The notes below the pieces were generated by a model. It saw nothing but the letters and a program-made list of their open reading frames with translations. It did no database searches and was not told where the DNA came from. A stretch of DNA of 7,884 nucleotides from Candidatus Hydrogenedentota bacterium. Its GTDB lineage: Bacteria > Hydrogenedentota > Hydrogenedentia > Hydrogenedentales > SLHB01. The position numbers were made by a program, and so were the translations under genes. The stretch is taken from positions 1-7,884 of the forward strand of contig SKRY01000270.1 in the NCBI GenBank assembly GCA_007118235.1, in the 5' to 3' direction. Below are positions 1-7,600 of the stretch, piece after piece (position 1 is the stretch's first letter; each line of letters begins with the position of its first letter).

Positions 1-555
1 CACAAGCCCCGCGACCGTTCGCATTACGAGGGGTTTCGACACTACCACGAGACCTTCTACCGCGCTGTCGAGGCGGGCAGCGTGACGCCTTTCGCCGCGC
101 GGGCGCTGGACCGGGGGCTGCCGGGCGCGATGGTGGGGTTGGCGCGTCATCAATGCCCGGAACTTACCCCGCCCCAGGGCGTGAAACGTATCGCGGCTGT
201 CCGCTCGGAGCTTGAGCGCAAGTTGCTGGAAGCATTCACCGAGCGCGTGCGATCTCAAACCATGAAAGAGGACGAACGGGACGAACGGTTGCGCAGCGTG
301 CAGGATCGCATAGTGGATTTGCTGGACTCCTGGGTCAAGGTGGTGCAGGACTACAGTGAATACGGCGTTGAGGTGCAATACCAGAAGTATGAATCGACGG
401 GACCCAAGCCGCTGCTTCGAGACATGTTGGATACGGAATTCGAATCGGAACATCACAGGAAGTTCAAGGCCAACCGATCGTTGCGGGATGTTGAGCCGGA
501 AGTGAATCTATTCCTTGAGACACTGACCGGCGGTTCGAAGAGGGAAGACCGATGA
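1..555 (+). CDS. drmA: DrmA-like DISARM helicase, C-terminal fragment (5' end outside window)
   Basis: The reading frame is open from base 1 and gives 184 residues before a TGA at 553-555. The GTG at 82 is an internal codon, because the 27 codons before it continue the same conserved sequence. The first 50 or so residues (KPRDRSHYEGFRHYHETFYR, then SVTPFAARALDRGL) resemble the C-terminal part of DrmA-type superfamily 2 helicases, which I recognise from memory of the family. The last ~130 residues are charged and probably helical, ending in a polar tail. The helicase motifs themselves lie upstream and are not visible. In DISARM systems DrmA pairs with DrmB as a DNA-binding ATPase/helicase complex that restricts incoming phage DNA. 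The stop overlaps the drmB start by 4 nt, which supports the assignment. It could instead be a DrmA homologue from a related DUF1998-helicase defence system rather than canonical DISARM. Confidence 0.8.
   Translation, partial: HKPRDRSHYEGFRHYHETFYRAVEAGSVTPFAARALDRGLPGAMVGLARHQCPELTPPQGVKRIAAVRSELERKLLEAFTERVRSQTMKEDERDERLRSVQDRIVDLLDSWVKVVQDYSEYGVEVQYQKYESTGPKPLLRDMLDTEFESEHHRKFKANRSLRDVEPEVNLFLETLTGGSKREDR
540..551 (+). promoter_or_regulatory. Ribosome binding site of drmB
   Basis: GAGGG at 540-544 lies 7 nt before the ATG at 552, inside the end of drmA. Together with the ATGA overlap this fixes the drmB start and suggests translational coupling. Confidence 0.6.
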
Positions 556-2348
556 CGGAGAAGAAGGCGCACGGTCAGATTCGCCAAGGCCAGCTCATCA
601 CAACCTATGGCCCCGGGGCGCTTATTGATCTTCCCAAGGATTCGGCCATTATTGGGGGACTGGAGACGTGGCCACAGAAGAACGACCTCGACCAGATTAC
701 TGAGCCGCGTCTCACGGACAAACTCCGCGTCATGACCGGCGTTCTTGCGCCCGAATTGTATGCGCCGCCCCCGGCGAGGACCGATCCAGGCGCGCCTAAC
801 GTGGGAATCCGGGTGTGGCGGTTTCCGGAGTGGTTTGTGGTCCACGAGGACAGTGTGTCCGCTGAAAAAGAACGCTCCCGCCGGCTTGTCCACCGCAAGT
901 CTCTCGACGAGAAAGGCCGTTTCGATGGCAGGGAGGTCGTGGCGACCCGTTTTGTCCGGGCTTGTCCCAAGGGGCACATCGACGACTTGGATTGGTGGCG
1001 GTTCGTGCATGGCGAGGACAACAATTGCAAGCGCCAGCTCTGGCTCGATGAGCACGGCACTAGCGGGGATTTATCCGAGCTTTCCGTACGGTGTGAGTGC
1101 GGCGCGCGGAGGAATCTTTACGAAGCCGCTGAACGCGAGACGAAACCCCTCGGTTTTTGCCAAGGGAGACGGCCATGGTTGGGCAACGACAGCAACGAGG
1201 AGTGCAACCAGCCCAGCCGCCTGCTGATTCGCACGGCGTCCAATGCGTATTTCCCGCAAGTCGTGAGCGTGTTGTCATTGCCCGATCACGAGTCGGAGGT
1301 GGAGAAGATTGTCCGCGAACATTGGGAAGACCTACACGTTGTTAGCAGTGTGAATGACTTGGCAGTATTCAAGAAGAAGTCCGTTATTGCGGAGGCGTTG
1401 CACGGCTACGCGGACAACGATGTATTGAAGGCCATCAATGACCTCAAACTCGGTAAAGATACGGACCGCGATATCAAGTCGGTCGAATTGGAAGCCATAC
1501 TTGCGGCGAAAGAAGGGTTCGGCGATGATGTGCCCATTGATCTGGACTTTCACGTTCGGCGGCTGCCCGAACACGTCTGGCGGCGCTCGCAACGGCTCCA
1601 AAACATCGAGGCCGTGATTCAGCTGCACCGCCTGCGGGAGGTGCTGGCGCTCATTGGTTTCAGCCGGTTCGAAGCGGTGATGCCGGACATCAATGGGGAA
1701 TACGAGACCGATGTCGAACGCGCCGAGCTTGCGGCCGAGCCTAAATGGTTTCCCGCAGTGGAGAATCGGGGCGAAGGCGTTTTCATCCAGCTTCGTACGG
1801 AAGCCGTCATGGAATGGTTGGAGCGGCCGGCGGTAGAGGCGCGCCTCGACAAGTTGTGTCAGGGTCACATCGCGTGGAACAAAGCACGAAAAGCGCAGCG
1901 GGAGTTCCCCGGCGGCCCGTACATCCTGCTGCACACATTTTCGCACCTGTTAATCCACACGTTGTCTGTGCGGTGCGGCTACCCGGCGAGTTCCATCCGC
2001 GAACGCGTGTATGCCGGCTACGATGCGGAACGCTTTGGCGTGCTTCTCTACACCGCAAGCCCTGATGCGGAAGGTACGTTGGGCGGATTGGTGCAAGAGG
2101 CGAGGCACATTGAGGACCATGTGGTAGATGCGTTGCGTACAAGCGCGCTTTGCTCCAATGACCCAATCTGTTCCCAACATGAGCCCGGACGAAGCATGGA
2201 ACGGCGTTACCTGCATGGCGCGGCGTGTCATGGATGCGGCCTAGTGGCGGAAACCTCGTGCGAGATGCACAACGATTACTTGGACCGGGCGCTGGTCATA
2301 CCCGTGCTGGGAGAACGAGACGCCGCGTTCTTTGAAGGCGTCCAATGA
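552..2348 (+). CDS. drmB: DrmB-like protein with DUF1998 domain (DISARM core)
   Basis: This 598-residue protein opens with GQIRQGQLITTYGPGALIDL (residues 8-27), the characteristic N-terminus of DrmB family proteins. A central cysteine-rich region has C138 (CPKGH), C181 and C183 (CECG), C203 and C218. The C-terminal DUF1998 region starts around residue 455 with HTFSHLLIH (461-469) and ends with C534, C540, C559-x-x-C562 and C570. These are likely structural metal-binding clusters, probably zinc, although that is inferred from spacing only. In DISARM, DrmB binds DrmA and the DrmAB complex engages DNA; DrmB has no known catalytic activity of its own. The ATG at 552 overlaps the upstream stop and has a GAGGG site 7 nt before it. 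The stop overlaps drmC by 4 nt. Length is normal for the family and no frameshift is seen. Confidence 0.88.
   Translation: MTEKKAHGQIRQGQLITTYGPGALIDLPKDSAIIGGLETWPQKNDLDQITEPRLTDKLRVMTGVLAPELYAPPPARTDPGAPNVGIRVWRFPEWFVVHEDSVSAEKERSRRLVHRKSLDEKGRFDGREVVATRFVRACPKGHIDDLDWWRFVHGEDNNCKRQLWLDEHGTSGDLSELSVRCECGARRNLYEAAERETKPLGFCQGRRPWLGNDSNEECNQPSRLLIRTASNAYFPQVVSVLSLPDHESEVEKIVREHWEDLHVVSSVNDLAVFKKKSVIAEALHGYADNDVLKAINDLKLGKDTDRDIKSVELEAILAAKEGFGDDVPIDLDFHVRRLPEHVWRRSQRLQNIEAVIQLHRLREVLALIGFSRFEAVMPDINGEYETDVERAELAAEPKWFPAVENRGEGVFIQLRTEAVMEWLERPAVEARLDKLCQGHIAWNKARKAQREFPGGPYILLHTFSHLLIHTLSVRCGYPASSIRERVYAGYDAERFGVLLYTASPDAEGTLGGLVQEARHIEDHVVDALRTSALCSNDPICSQHEPGRSMERRYLHGAACHGCGLVAETSCEMHNDYLDRALVIPVLGERDAAFFEGVQ
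2334..2344 (+). promoter_or_regulatory. Ribosome binding site of drmC
   Basis: GAAGG at 2334-2338 lies 6 nt before the ATG at 2345, inside the end of drmB. It agrees with the ATGA overlap and decides the start codon. Confidence 0.5.
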
Positions 2349-3127
2349 CCAACGCCCTGCTCAACCTGCCGTCTCATCTGCGCGAACGATTAGCCAGCGC
2401 GCTCGAATCGGGTCTGTTGAGTCCCCCTTATGAAACGGTGGCATTGCAGGCCACACTGGGCGGCGTCGAGAGTGAGAGCGAGATTGTTGACGCGCTCCGC
2501 GAGTTGGAGCGGTTGGGCATCACAGGCGAAGGCGCGGCGGCGTGGCTGCGGACCGTGGATCAGGCTTCCCGCCAAACGCAAAAGCCCGATCTCGTGTGGT
2601 CCGGGCCGGACGCGCCGGGGCTCCATGCCCGCGACACCCGGCGCGTTTACGAGGAACTCATCGGCGGCGCCGAACGCTCGATGTGGATTAGCGCGTATGT
2701 CTATTTTGACGGCTCGAAGGTGTTCGAACGCCTGGCGCGCCGTATGGACGAGACGCCCGCGCTTAACGTCACGTTGCTGCTGAACATTCAACGGGCATGG
2801 GGCGACACGACAGCCTCGGACTATCTTGTCCGGCGCTTCGCCGAGCGATTCTGGCAACGGGATTGGCCGGGCTCGGTTTATCCTCGCGTTTTCTACGATC
2901 CGCGCTCGCTGGACGCCCAAGGCCCGGCGGGTGTGCTGCACGCAAAAGCCCTTGTGGCAGACGCCGAAACGGTGTTCGTGACCTCCGCCAATCTCACGGA
3001 AGCAGCCCTCGACCGCAACATCGAGTTGGGCCTCCTCGTGCGCGACGCCTCCCTCGCCAAAAGCATCATCCGGCACTTCCAGACGCTCATCGAGAAAAAA
3101 CTGTTGCGCCCACTGCCCGTCGCGTGA
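2345..3127 (+). CDS. drmC: DrmC-like phospholipase D family protein (DISARM)
   Basis: This 260-residue protein has one PLD-type HxKxxxxD motif, H199-x-K201-xxxx-D206, followed by the usual S214-A-N216 and an acidic residue at E227 (RNIELGLLV). The PLD fold begins around residue 100-113 with MWISAYVYFDG. The first ~85 residues are a separate, mostly helical region without a recognised motif. Proteins with a single HKD motif usually dimerise to build one active site, so a homodimer is expected. PLD-fold nucleases and phosphodiesterases use this histidine for a covalent phospho-intermediate. The natural substrate of DrmC is not established, and DrmC is regarded as the most dispensable of the DISARM core genes. 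There is no signal peptide, so it is probably cytosolic. It is the last gene of the block and overlaps drmB by 4 nt. Neighbours and length favour DrmC over an unrelated PLD protein. Confidence 0.85.
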   Translation: MTNALLNLPSHLRERLASALESGLLSPPYETVALQATLGGVESESEIVDALRELERLGITGEGAAAWLRTVDQASRQTQKPDLVWSGPDAPGLHARDTRRVYEELIGGAERSMWISAYVYFDGSKVFERLARRMDETPALNVTLLLNIQRAWGDTTASDYLVRRFAERFWQRDWPGSVYPRVFYDPRSLDAQGPAGVLHAKALVADAETVFVTSANLTEAALDRNIELGLLVRDASLAKSIIRHFQTLIEKKLLRPLPVA

Positions 3128-3249
3128 GGACGACGCGGGGCGTTTCTGGAGAGAGATAACGGCTCTCGTTGAACCACGAAAAGTCCGGCCCGCACGCACG
3201 ATATACCCCTTCCTTGCAGTCCCCGACCCTTACCAGCACAACATGACTT

Positions 3250-3280
3250 TTGCAAGGTCGTCAAAGAAATGGCGCTATGT
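3250..3280 (+). promoter_or_regulatory. Possible sigma70-like promoter for the nuclease-ATPase operon
   Basis: TTGCAA at 3250-3255 resembles a -35 box, and GCTATG at 3274-3279, 18 nt further on, is a poor but possible -10 box. A second candidate -10, TAAAAT at 3289-3294, matches TATAAT at 5 of 6 positions but has no good -35 partner. The location, in an AT-rich stretch 60-90 bp before the next start codon, is reasonable. The match is weak and was found by eye. Confidence 0.25.
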
Positions 3281-3287
3281 GTCACAT
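3277..3287. promoter_or_regulatory. Small hyphenated palindrome, possible operator
   Basis: ATGTG-T-CACAT is a perfect 5-bp inverted repeat around a single T. It overlaps or directly follows the candidate -10 region, where a repressor site could sit. At this size it may be chance, and no second copy is seen nearby. Confidence 0.2.
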
Positions 3288-3302
3288 GTAAAATATGAAC
3301 TT

Positions 3303-3317
3303 AGGGAGGTTGTCCCT
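3303..3317 (+). other. Short hairpin in the presumed 5' leader
   Basis: AGGGA (3303-3307) pairs with TCCCT (3313-3317) around a GGTTG loop. It ends 27 nt before the chosen ATG at 3345. There is no T-run after it, so it is not a typical intrinsic terminator. It also sequesters an AGGGAGG stretch that could otherwise bind the ribosome, although that stretch is too far from the start codon to be the functional site. Confidence 0.25.
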
Positions 3318-3330
3318 GTTTGTGGTGGCT

Positions 3331-3344
3331 GGTAGGATGTGCCC
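3331..3344 (+). promoter_or_regulatory. Ribosome binding site that decides the yhaO-like start
   Basis: GGTAGG at 3331-3336 lies 8 nt before ATG 3345 but only 2 nt before the in-frame GTG at 3339. The spacing favours ATG 3345. Confidence 0.5.
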
Positions 3345-4604
3345 ATGCCATTCCAATTCATTCACGCTGCCGACATCCATCTGGATAGCCCGCTTCGGGG
3401 CTTGGCCCGTTACGAAGGCGCGCCGGTCGAGGCCATCCGCGGGGCGACCCGCCGCGCGTTGGAGAATTTGGTGGCCCTGGCTATCGACGAGGCCGTCGCC
3501 TTCGTGCTTATCGCGGGTGATTTGTATGACGGCGATTGGCGGGACCATAGCACCGGCTTGTTCTTCGTGAGGCAGATGGCCCGATTGCGGGAAGCCGCCA
3601 TTTCCGTGGCGCTCATCCGGGGCAATCATGACGCGGAGAGCAGCCTCACCAAGAATCTGCGCATGCCGGATAATGTCCACATTCTTCCCGCAGACGCGCC
3701 GGACACAGTGTGGTTCGAAGACGTGAACGTGGCCGCCCACGGCCAGAGCTTCGCCACACCTGCAGTGACGGAGGACTTGTCCCGCAACTATCCTCCGCCG
3801 GTGGCCGGGGTGTTCAACATCGGCATGCTGCACACCGCCGTCGATGGCCGGGAAGGCCACGACCCCTACGCGCCATGTTCCCTGGAAGTATTGCGGGGCT
3901 TTGGTTACGACTATTGGGCCTTGGGTCACATTCATCAACGGGAAGCGTTGTCCGCCGAGCCGCCCATTCATTTCTCCGGAAATCTTCAGGGACGGCACGC
4001 GCGCGAAACCGGGGAGAAGGGGGCGTTGCTTGTCCGCGTTGAGGACAACCGCGCCGTCGATGTGGCCTTTCGTTGCCTTGACGTCGTGCGGTGGGCCAAT
4101 TGTTGCGTGGATCTCTCGGAAACAGAGGATTGGAGTGGCGCGTTGAAGCGGGTCGAAGAGGCGCTTGAACACCTGCGGCAGGGGGCGGGGGATCGCATAC
4201 TAGCGGCGCGCGTTACGGTGTCTGGCCGAACGGCTTTGAACGATTCGCTTCTTGCGCGCCACGAGGAGTGGATCAACGATGTGCGCGCCTTGGCTAATGA
4301 TATTGGCCGCGACCAGATTTGGATCGAAAAGACGCCGATCGAGACCGCGCCGCACCCGGAAGGCCGTGAGCCCTTGGCCGAAGGCCCCCTCGCGGCCCTT
4401 GACCAGGTTTTGCGCGAAGTAACGGCGGATCCCGGCGCATTGCCGGAACTGGCTCAACTATACGACGAATTGCGGAGCGCTTTGCCCCCAGGCATACGGC
4501 GGACGCCGGAATTCGAGGCCTTATCCGAAGCCGCTCAAGGCGAGGCGCTGGCCAAACTGGCGCGGGCGATTCTGCATGATCGGCTGCAACGCGAGGCTCA
4601 GTGA
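3345..4604 (+). CDS. yhaO: SbcD/Mre11-like metallophosphoesterase nuclease, YhaO type
   Basis: This 419-residue protein carries the complete calcineurin-like phosphoesterase motif set of SbcD/Mre11 nucleases: D10-I-H12 near the N-terminus, G58-D59-LYD, G93-N94-H95-D96, H163 (GMLHT) and the final G194-H195-I-H197. These residues bind the two catalytic metals, normally manganese. The phosphoesterase domain covers roughly residues 1-240. The C-terminal ~180 residues are the capping and partner-binding part, which matches YhaO more than E. coli SbcD. Such proteins act as exo- or endonucleases on DNA ends together with an SMC-like ATPase, and that partner is encoded directly downstream with a 1-nt overlap. 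ATG 3345 was preferred over GTG 3339 because of ribosome-site spacing and because the protein then begins directly at the first beta strand (MPFQFIHAADIHLDSP). The gene appears intact. Its role in repair versus defence cannot be read from the sequence. Confidence 0.88.
   Translation: MPFQFIHAADIHLDSPLRGLARYEGAPVEAIRGATRRALENLVALAIDEAVAFVLIAGDLYDGDWRDHSTGLFFVRQMARLREAAISVALIRGNHDAESSLTKNLRMPDNVHILPADAPDTVWFEDVNVAAHGQSFATPAVTEDLSRNYPPPVAGVFNIGMLHTAVDGREGHDPYAPCSLEVLRGFGYDYWALGHIHQREALSAEPPIHFSGNLQGRHARETGEKGALLVRVEDNRAVDVAFRCLDVVRWANCCVDLSETEDWSGALKRVEEALEHLRQGAGDRILAARVTVSGRTALNDSLLARHEEWINDVRALANDIGRDQIWIEKTPIETAPHPEGREPLAEGPLAALDQVLREVTADPGALPELAQLYDELRSALPPGIRRTPEFEALSEAAQGEALAKLARAILHDRLQREAQ
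4593..4603 (+). promoter_or_regulatory. Ribosome binding site of the yhaN-like gene
   Basis: GAGG at 4593-4596 lies 7 nt before the ATG at 4604, within the last codons of the nuclease gene. It fits re-initiation at the TGATG junction. Confidence 0.45.
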
Positions 4605-7600
4605 TGCGGATTGACTGGTTAGAATTGCGGGCGTTTGGGATGTTCGACGGCGGCCCACTGCTCGATTTCTCACAATGCGCCCGTGGCGTTCACGTGGTCT
4701 ATGGACCTAACGAAGCCGGCAAGAGCACTGCGTTGCGCGCTATCACACAGGGGCTTTACGGCATTCCGACCCGCAGCGGCGATAATTTCGTCCATCCTTA
4801 CAACAAATTGCGAATCGCCATGAGCTTGAGTAACGAGCCGGATTCATTGGCTTTTGTGCGGCGGAAGGGCGCCAAGTCAACCTTGCGCGATTATCCCAAC
4901 GATCAAGAGGTCATCGACGACGAGCGGATGCGGAATTTTCTCGCTGGGGTGGACCAGAATCTTTTCGAGACCCTATTCGGATTAAGCCACCAATCCCTGG
5001 TTCAAGGCGGACAAGACATTCTGCAAGGCGGCGGCGAACTGGGCCAAGCCTTGTTCGCGGCGGGCAGCGGGCTATCCGAAATCCGGGCGTTGCAGGACAC
5101 GTTGCGCAACGACGCTGCCGCGTTGTTCAGCCCGCGTGGGCGGAATCCGAGACTGAACAGCCTGATTTGCGATTACCGGACGGCCGAGCAGAAAGAGAAG
5201 GACGCGACCCTCCTGACCCAGGACTGGCTCGCGAAAGAACGGGAACTGAAAGAGTTAGACGCGCGATTGGCGGACATCGATAGCCAACGCGATGAAACCA
5301 CGCAAACCCTGCGCCGCCTCGAGCGATATCAGAAGGCGTTCCCTTTGATAACCAGCCGCCGGGAGGCCCAAGCTCGATTGGGGGACGTGAGCAGCGCCCC
5401 GCAGTTGCGCGAGGGCTTCGGCGAGCTGTGGCGAAGCGCCCGGCGTGATCGGGAGAAGGCCGAGAAGGATCGGGAGAAACTTACGCAAAAGCTGGAGGCC
5501 CTCGAAGGGGAAAGGAAACCCCTGGCCATCGATGAGGTCTTACTCGACCAGGCGGAAAGCGTCGAGCGCCTGTGGCGGGACATCGCGCGGATCGTCTCGG
5601 CGCGCGGGGACCGTGACGAGAAGATCCTCCCTGAGTTGCGGAAAGCCGAAGCCGAGATTGCGCGGCTCCTTGAAGAATTGAAACCCGGCGCGCCGTTGGC
5701 GGAGGCCGAGACACTCCGGCTTGCTCCCGAGACGCGCCGTGGATTGCAACGATTGGCGAACAAACGGCAAGCATTGCTCAATGCGCGAGAGGGGGCGGAG
5801 GACGCGCTTGGCCGGTTAACGGAGGAGCGGGACGCCCTAAAGGAGGCCATCGAGTCCGCTGGAGCATTGCCCGATCCACAAGCGCTGGAGACCGCGATCA
5901 AGCGCGCGCAAAACGCCGGAGATCTTGAGAAAGCGTATGCCGATGAGCAAGCACAGGCTCAGCGGCGCACGGATGAGGCAGAGCGCCAACGTAAGCGGCT
6001 GGGCTGCGGATGGCAAGACAGCGTCGAGGAGCTGGAGCAAGCGCCCGCGCCGGATCACGCCAAGGTGGAGCGCTATTCGGGCTTGCTACATGAACAGGAG
6101 CAACACGCGAAGCAATGCGATAAAGAGCGGGGCCGCCTCAAGGATGAATGCGCCAAGCTTGAGGCGGAATTGGCGGCCTTCGCCGATGGCGCGTTACCTG
6201 CCGAAGGCGAGCTGGAGAAAACGAGGCGGCTACGCGCGCAGGGTTGGCGTTTGGTGCGCCGGCAATGGGAGGCGCAGAGAGGACCGGGCGTGATGGACGA
6301 AGAAGACGTCCGTACTTTTGCCGAACAGCAGAAGGCCAGCGGCAATCTCGCGGACGCGTTCGAAGCCGTGGTGAGCCGCGCCGATGATGTCGCGGACGCG
6401 TTGCGCCGGGAATCCCACCGTCTGGCGGACCGGGATCAACGGCGCCAGCGGCTTATGCAGCGAGAGCGCGAGCTGGCCAATGCAAACAAAGCGCAGGAAG
6501 CGGCTCAGGCGGAGTTCAAGACGGTCCGCGAGGAGTGGGAGGCCGTATGGGCGCCCGTCGGCATCACGCCCGGAACGCCCAAGGAGATGGAGGCCTGGCT
6601 GAGCCGGCGCGACAAGATTCTTGAAGTGGCGAGCCATGCGCGGGATAGCCGGGATAAGGCGGCGGACATCGAGGCCGCCATCGCCCGGCATCGCAGCGAG
6701 ATTCGATCCGCCTTGACAGTTATGGAGGCGCCCGGTTTAGAGGAGATGACGTTGCGCCAACTCATGGATTACGGCGAAGCCATCGTGAAAGGGGCGGAGG
6801 AGCAACGCCGGACCCACGAACAACACAAAGAGCAACTCAGCAAACTGAGCGGCCAGTCGATCCCCGAAGCCGAGCACCAGGCCGAAAAGGCGCGAAGCCA
6901 ATGGAAGGCGTGGGAGCGCGAGTGGACCGACGTGATGAAGGCCATGGCATTGTCGCCGGATACCGATGTTGACATCGCCCAGGAGGTGGCGAGTCAGTTC
7001 GAACAGCTCGCCAGCGAGTGGACCCAGTATGCTAACCTCAAGAAGCGTCTAGATGACATCGCCGAGGCGGAGGCGGCCTTCGCGGAACGCGCGCAAGTCT
7101 TGGGCGCGGAGTTGGCGCCGGATCTTGCCGAGCGTCCGCCGGAGCAAGCCATGGAGGATCTGCATCAACGGGTTCAGAAACAACGAGCGGCCTACGAACG
7201 CAGCGAACAGCTCGACAAAGAGATAGAAGCCCTTCGTGTGGAGTTGGAGGAGGTCGAGGAGAGTCTGGAGCGATCGCTCGAAATACTGAAGGCGTCATGT
7301 GAAGAGGCCGGAGTGCCGGACGTCGGGGAGATCCCCGCCGTTGAAGAGCGAGCCGCCGAACGGGACAAGTGGCGCGCCGAGCTTGAACGTATTGATGCGC
7401 GCTTGGCCGAATACGCTGCGGGCGAAGCTCTTGGCGCGTTCATCGAAGCCGTGACTACGGAGGATCCCGACCGGCTAGAGGCGCAAATCGCGCGCCTCCA
7501 GGACGAATTGCAACGGCTTAGTGATGAGCGAGATGAGTCCATGAGGAGAGCCGGCGGACTTCGGACGGAATTCGAGAAGTTCGGCCGGGAGGAGGCCGCA

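Larger units (their letters stand above)
3128..3344 (+). other. Intergenic gap between the DISARM-like block and the nuclease-ATPase pair
   Basis: This is the only non-coding stretch of any length in the window, and no gene is supported in it. The left part is GC-rich, and the part from about 3240 to 3300 is distinctly richer in A and T. It contains the hyphenated palindrome, hairpin and promoter-like hexamers listed separately. The only terminator-like element after drmC is ACGC-GGG-GCGT (3133-3143) followed by TTC. Its 4-bp stem is too weak to call a terminator. The gap probably separates two transcription units, but read-through cannot be excluded. Confidence 0.6.

Noticed and set aside
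82..555. GTG at 82 as the start of a separate 157-residue gene
   Set aside because: The frame is open back to base 1, and the upstream 27 codons are part of the same conserved DrmA-like C-terminal sequence.
453..1055. Minus-strand open frame (200 codons) opposite drmB
   Set aside because: It overlaps well-supported coding sequence on the other strand, and its translation has no recognisable domain.
3133..3145. ACGC-GGG-GCGT followed by TT as a drmC terminator
   Set aside because: The stem is only 4 bp with a 3-nt loop and lacks a real T-run.
3212..3257. CCTTGCA ... TGCAAGG inverted repeat across the gap
   Set aside because: A 7-bp match separated by 32 nt is expected about once by chance in a gap of this size.
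3339..3341. GTG at 3339 as the start of the nuclease gene
   Set aside because: It is only 2 nt from the GGTAGG ribosome site and adds just two residues; ATG 3345 has proper spacing and matches the usual N-terminus.
3295..3570. Small + strand frame beginning in the gap
   Set aside because: Most of it overlaps the nuclease gene in another frame, its start has no convincing ribosome site, and the translation is arginine- and proline-rich like out-of-frame GC-rich DNA.
3282..4172. Long minus-strand open frame (296 codons) opposite the nuclease gene
   Set aside because: It is antisense to a gene with a full catalytic motif set, its translation has no recognisable domain, and high GC content makes such antisense frames common.
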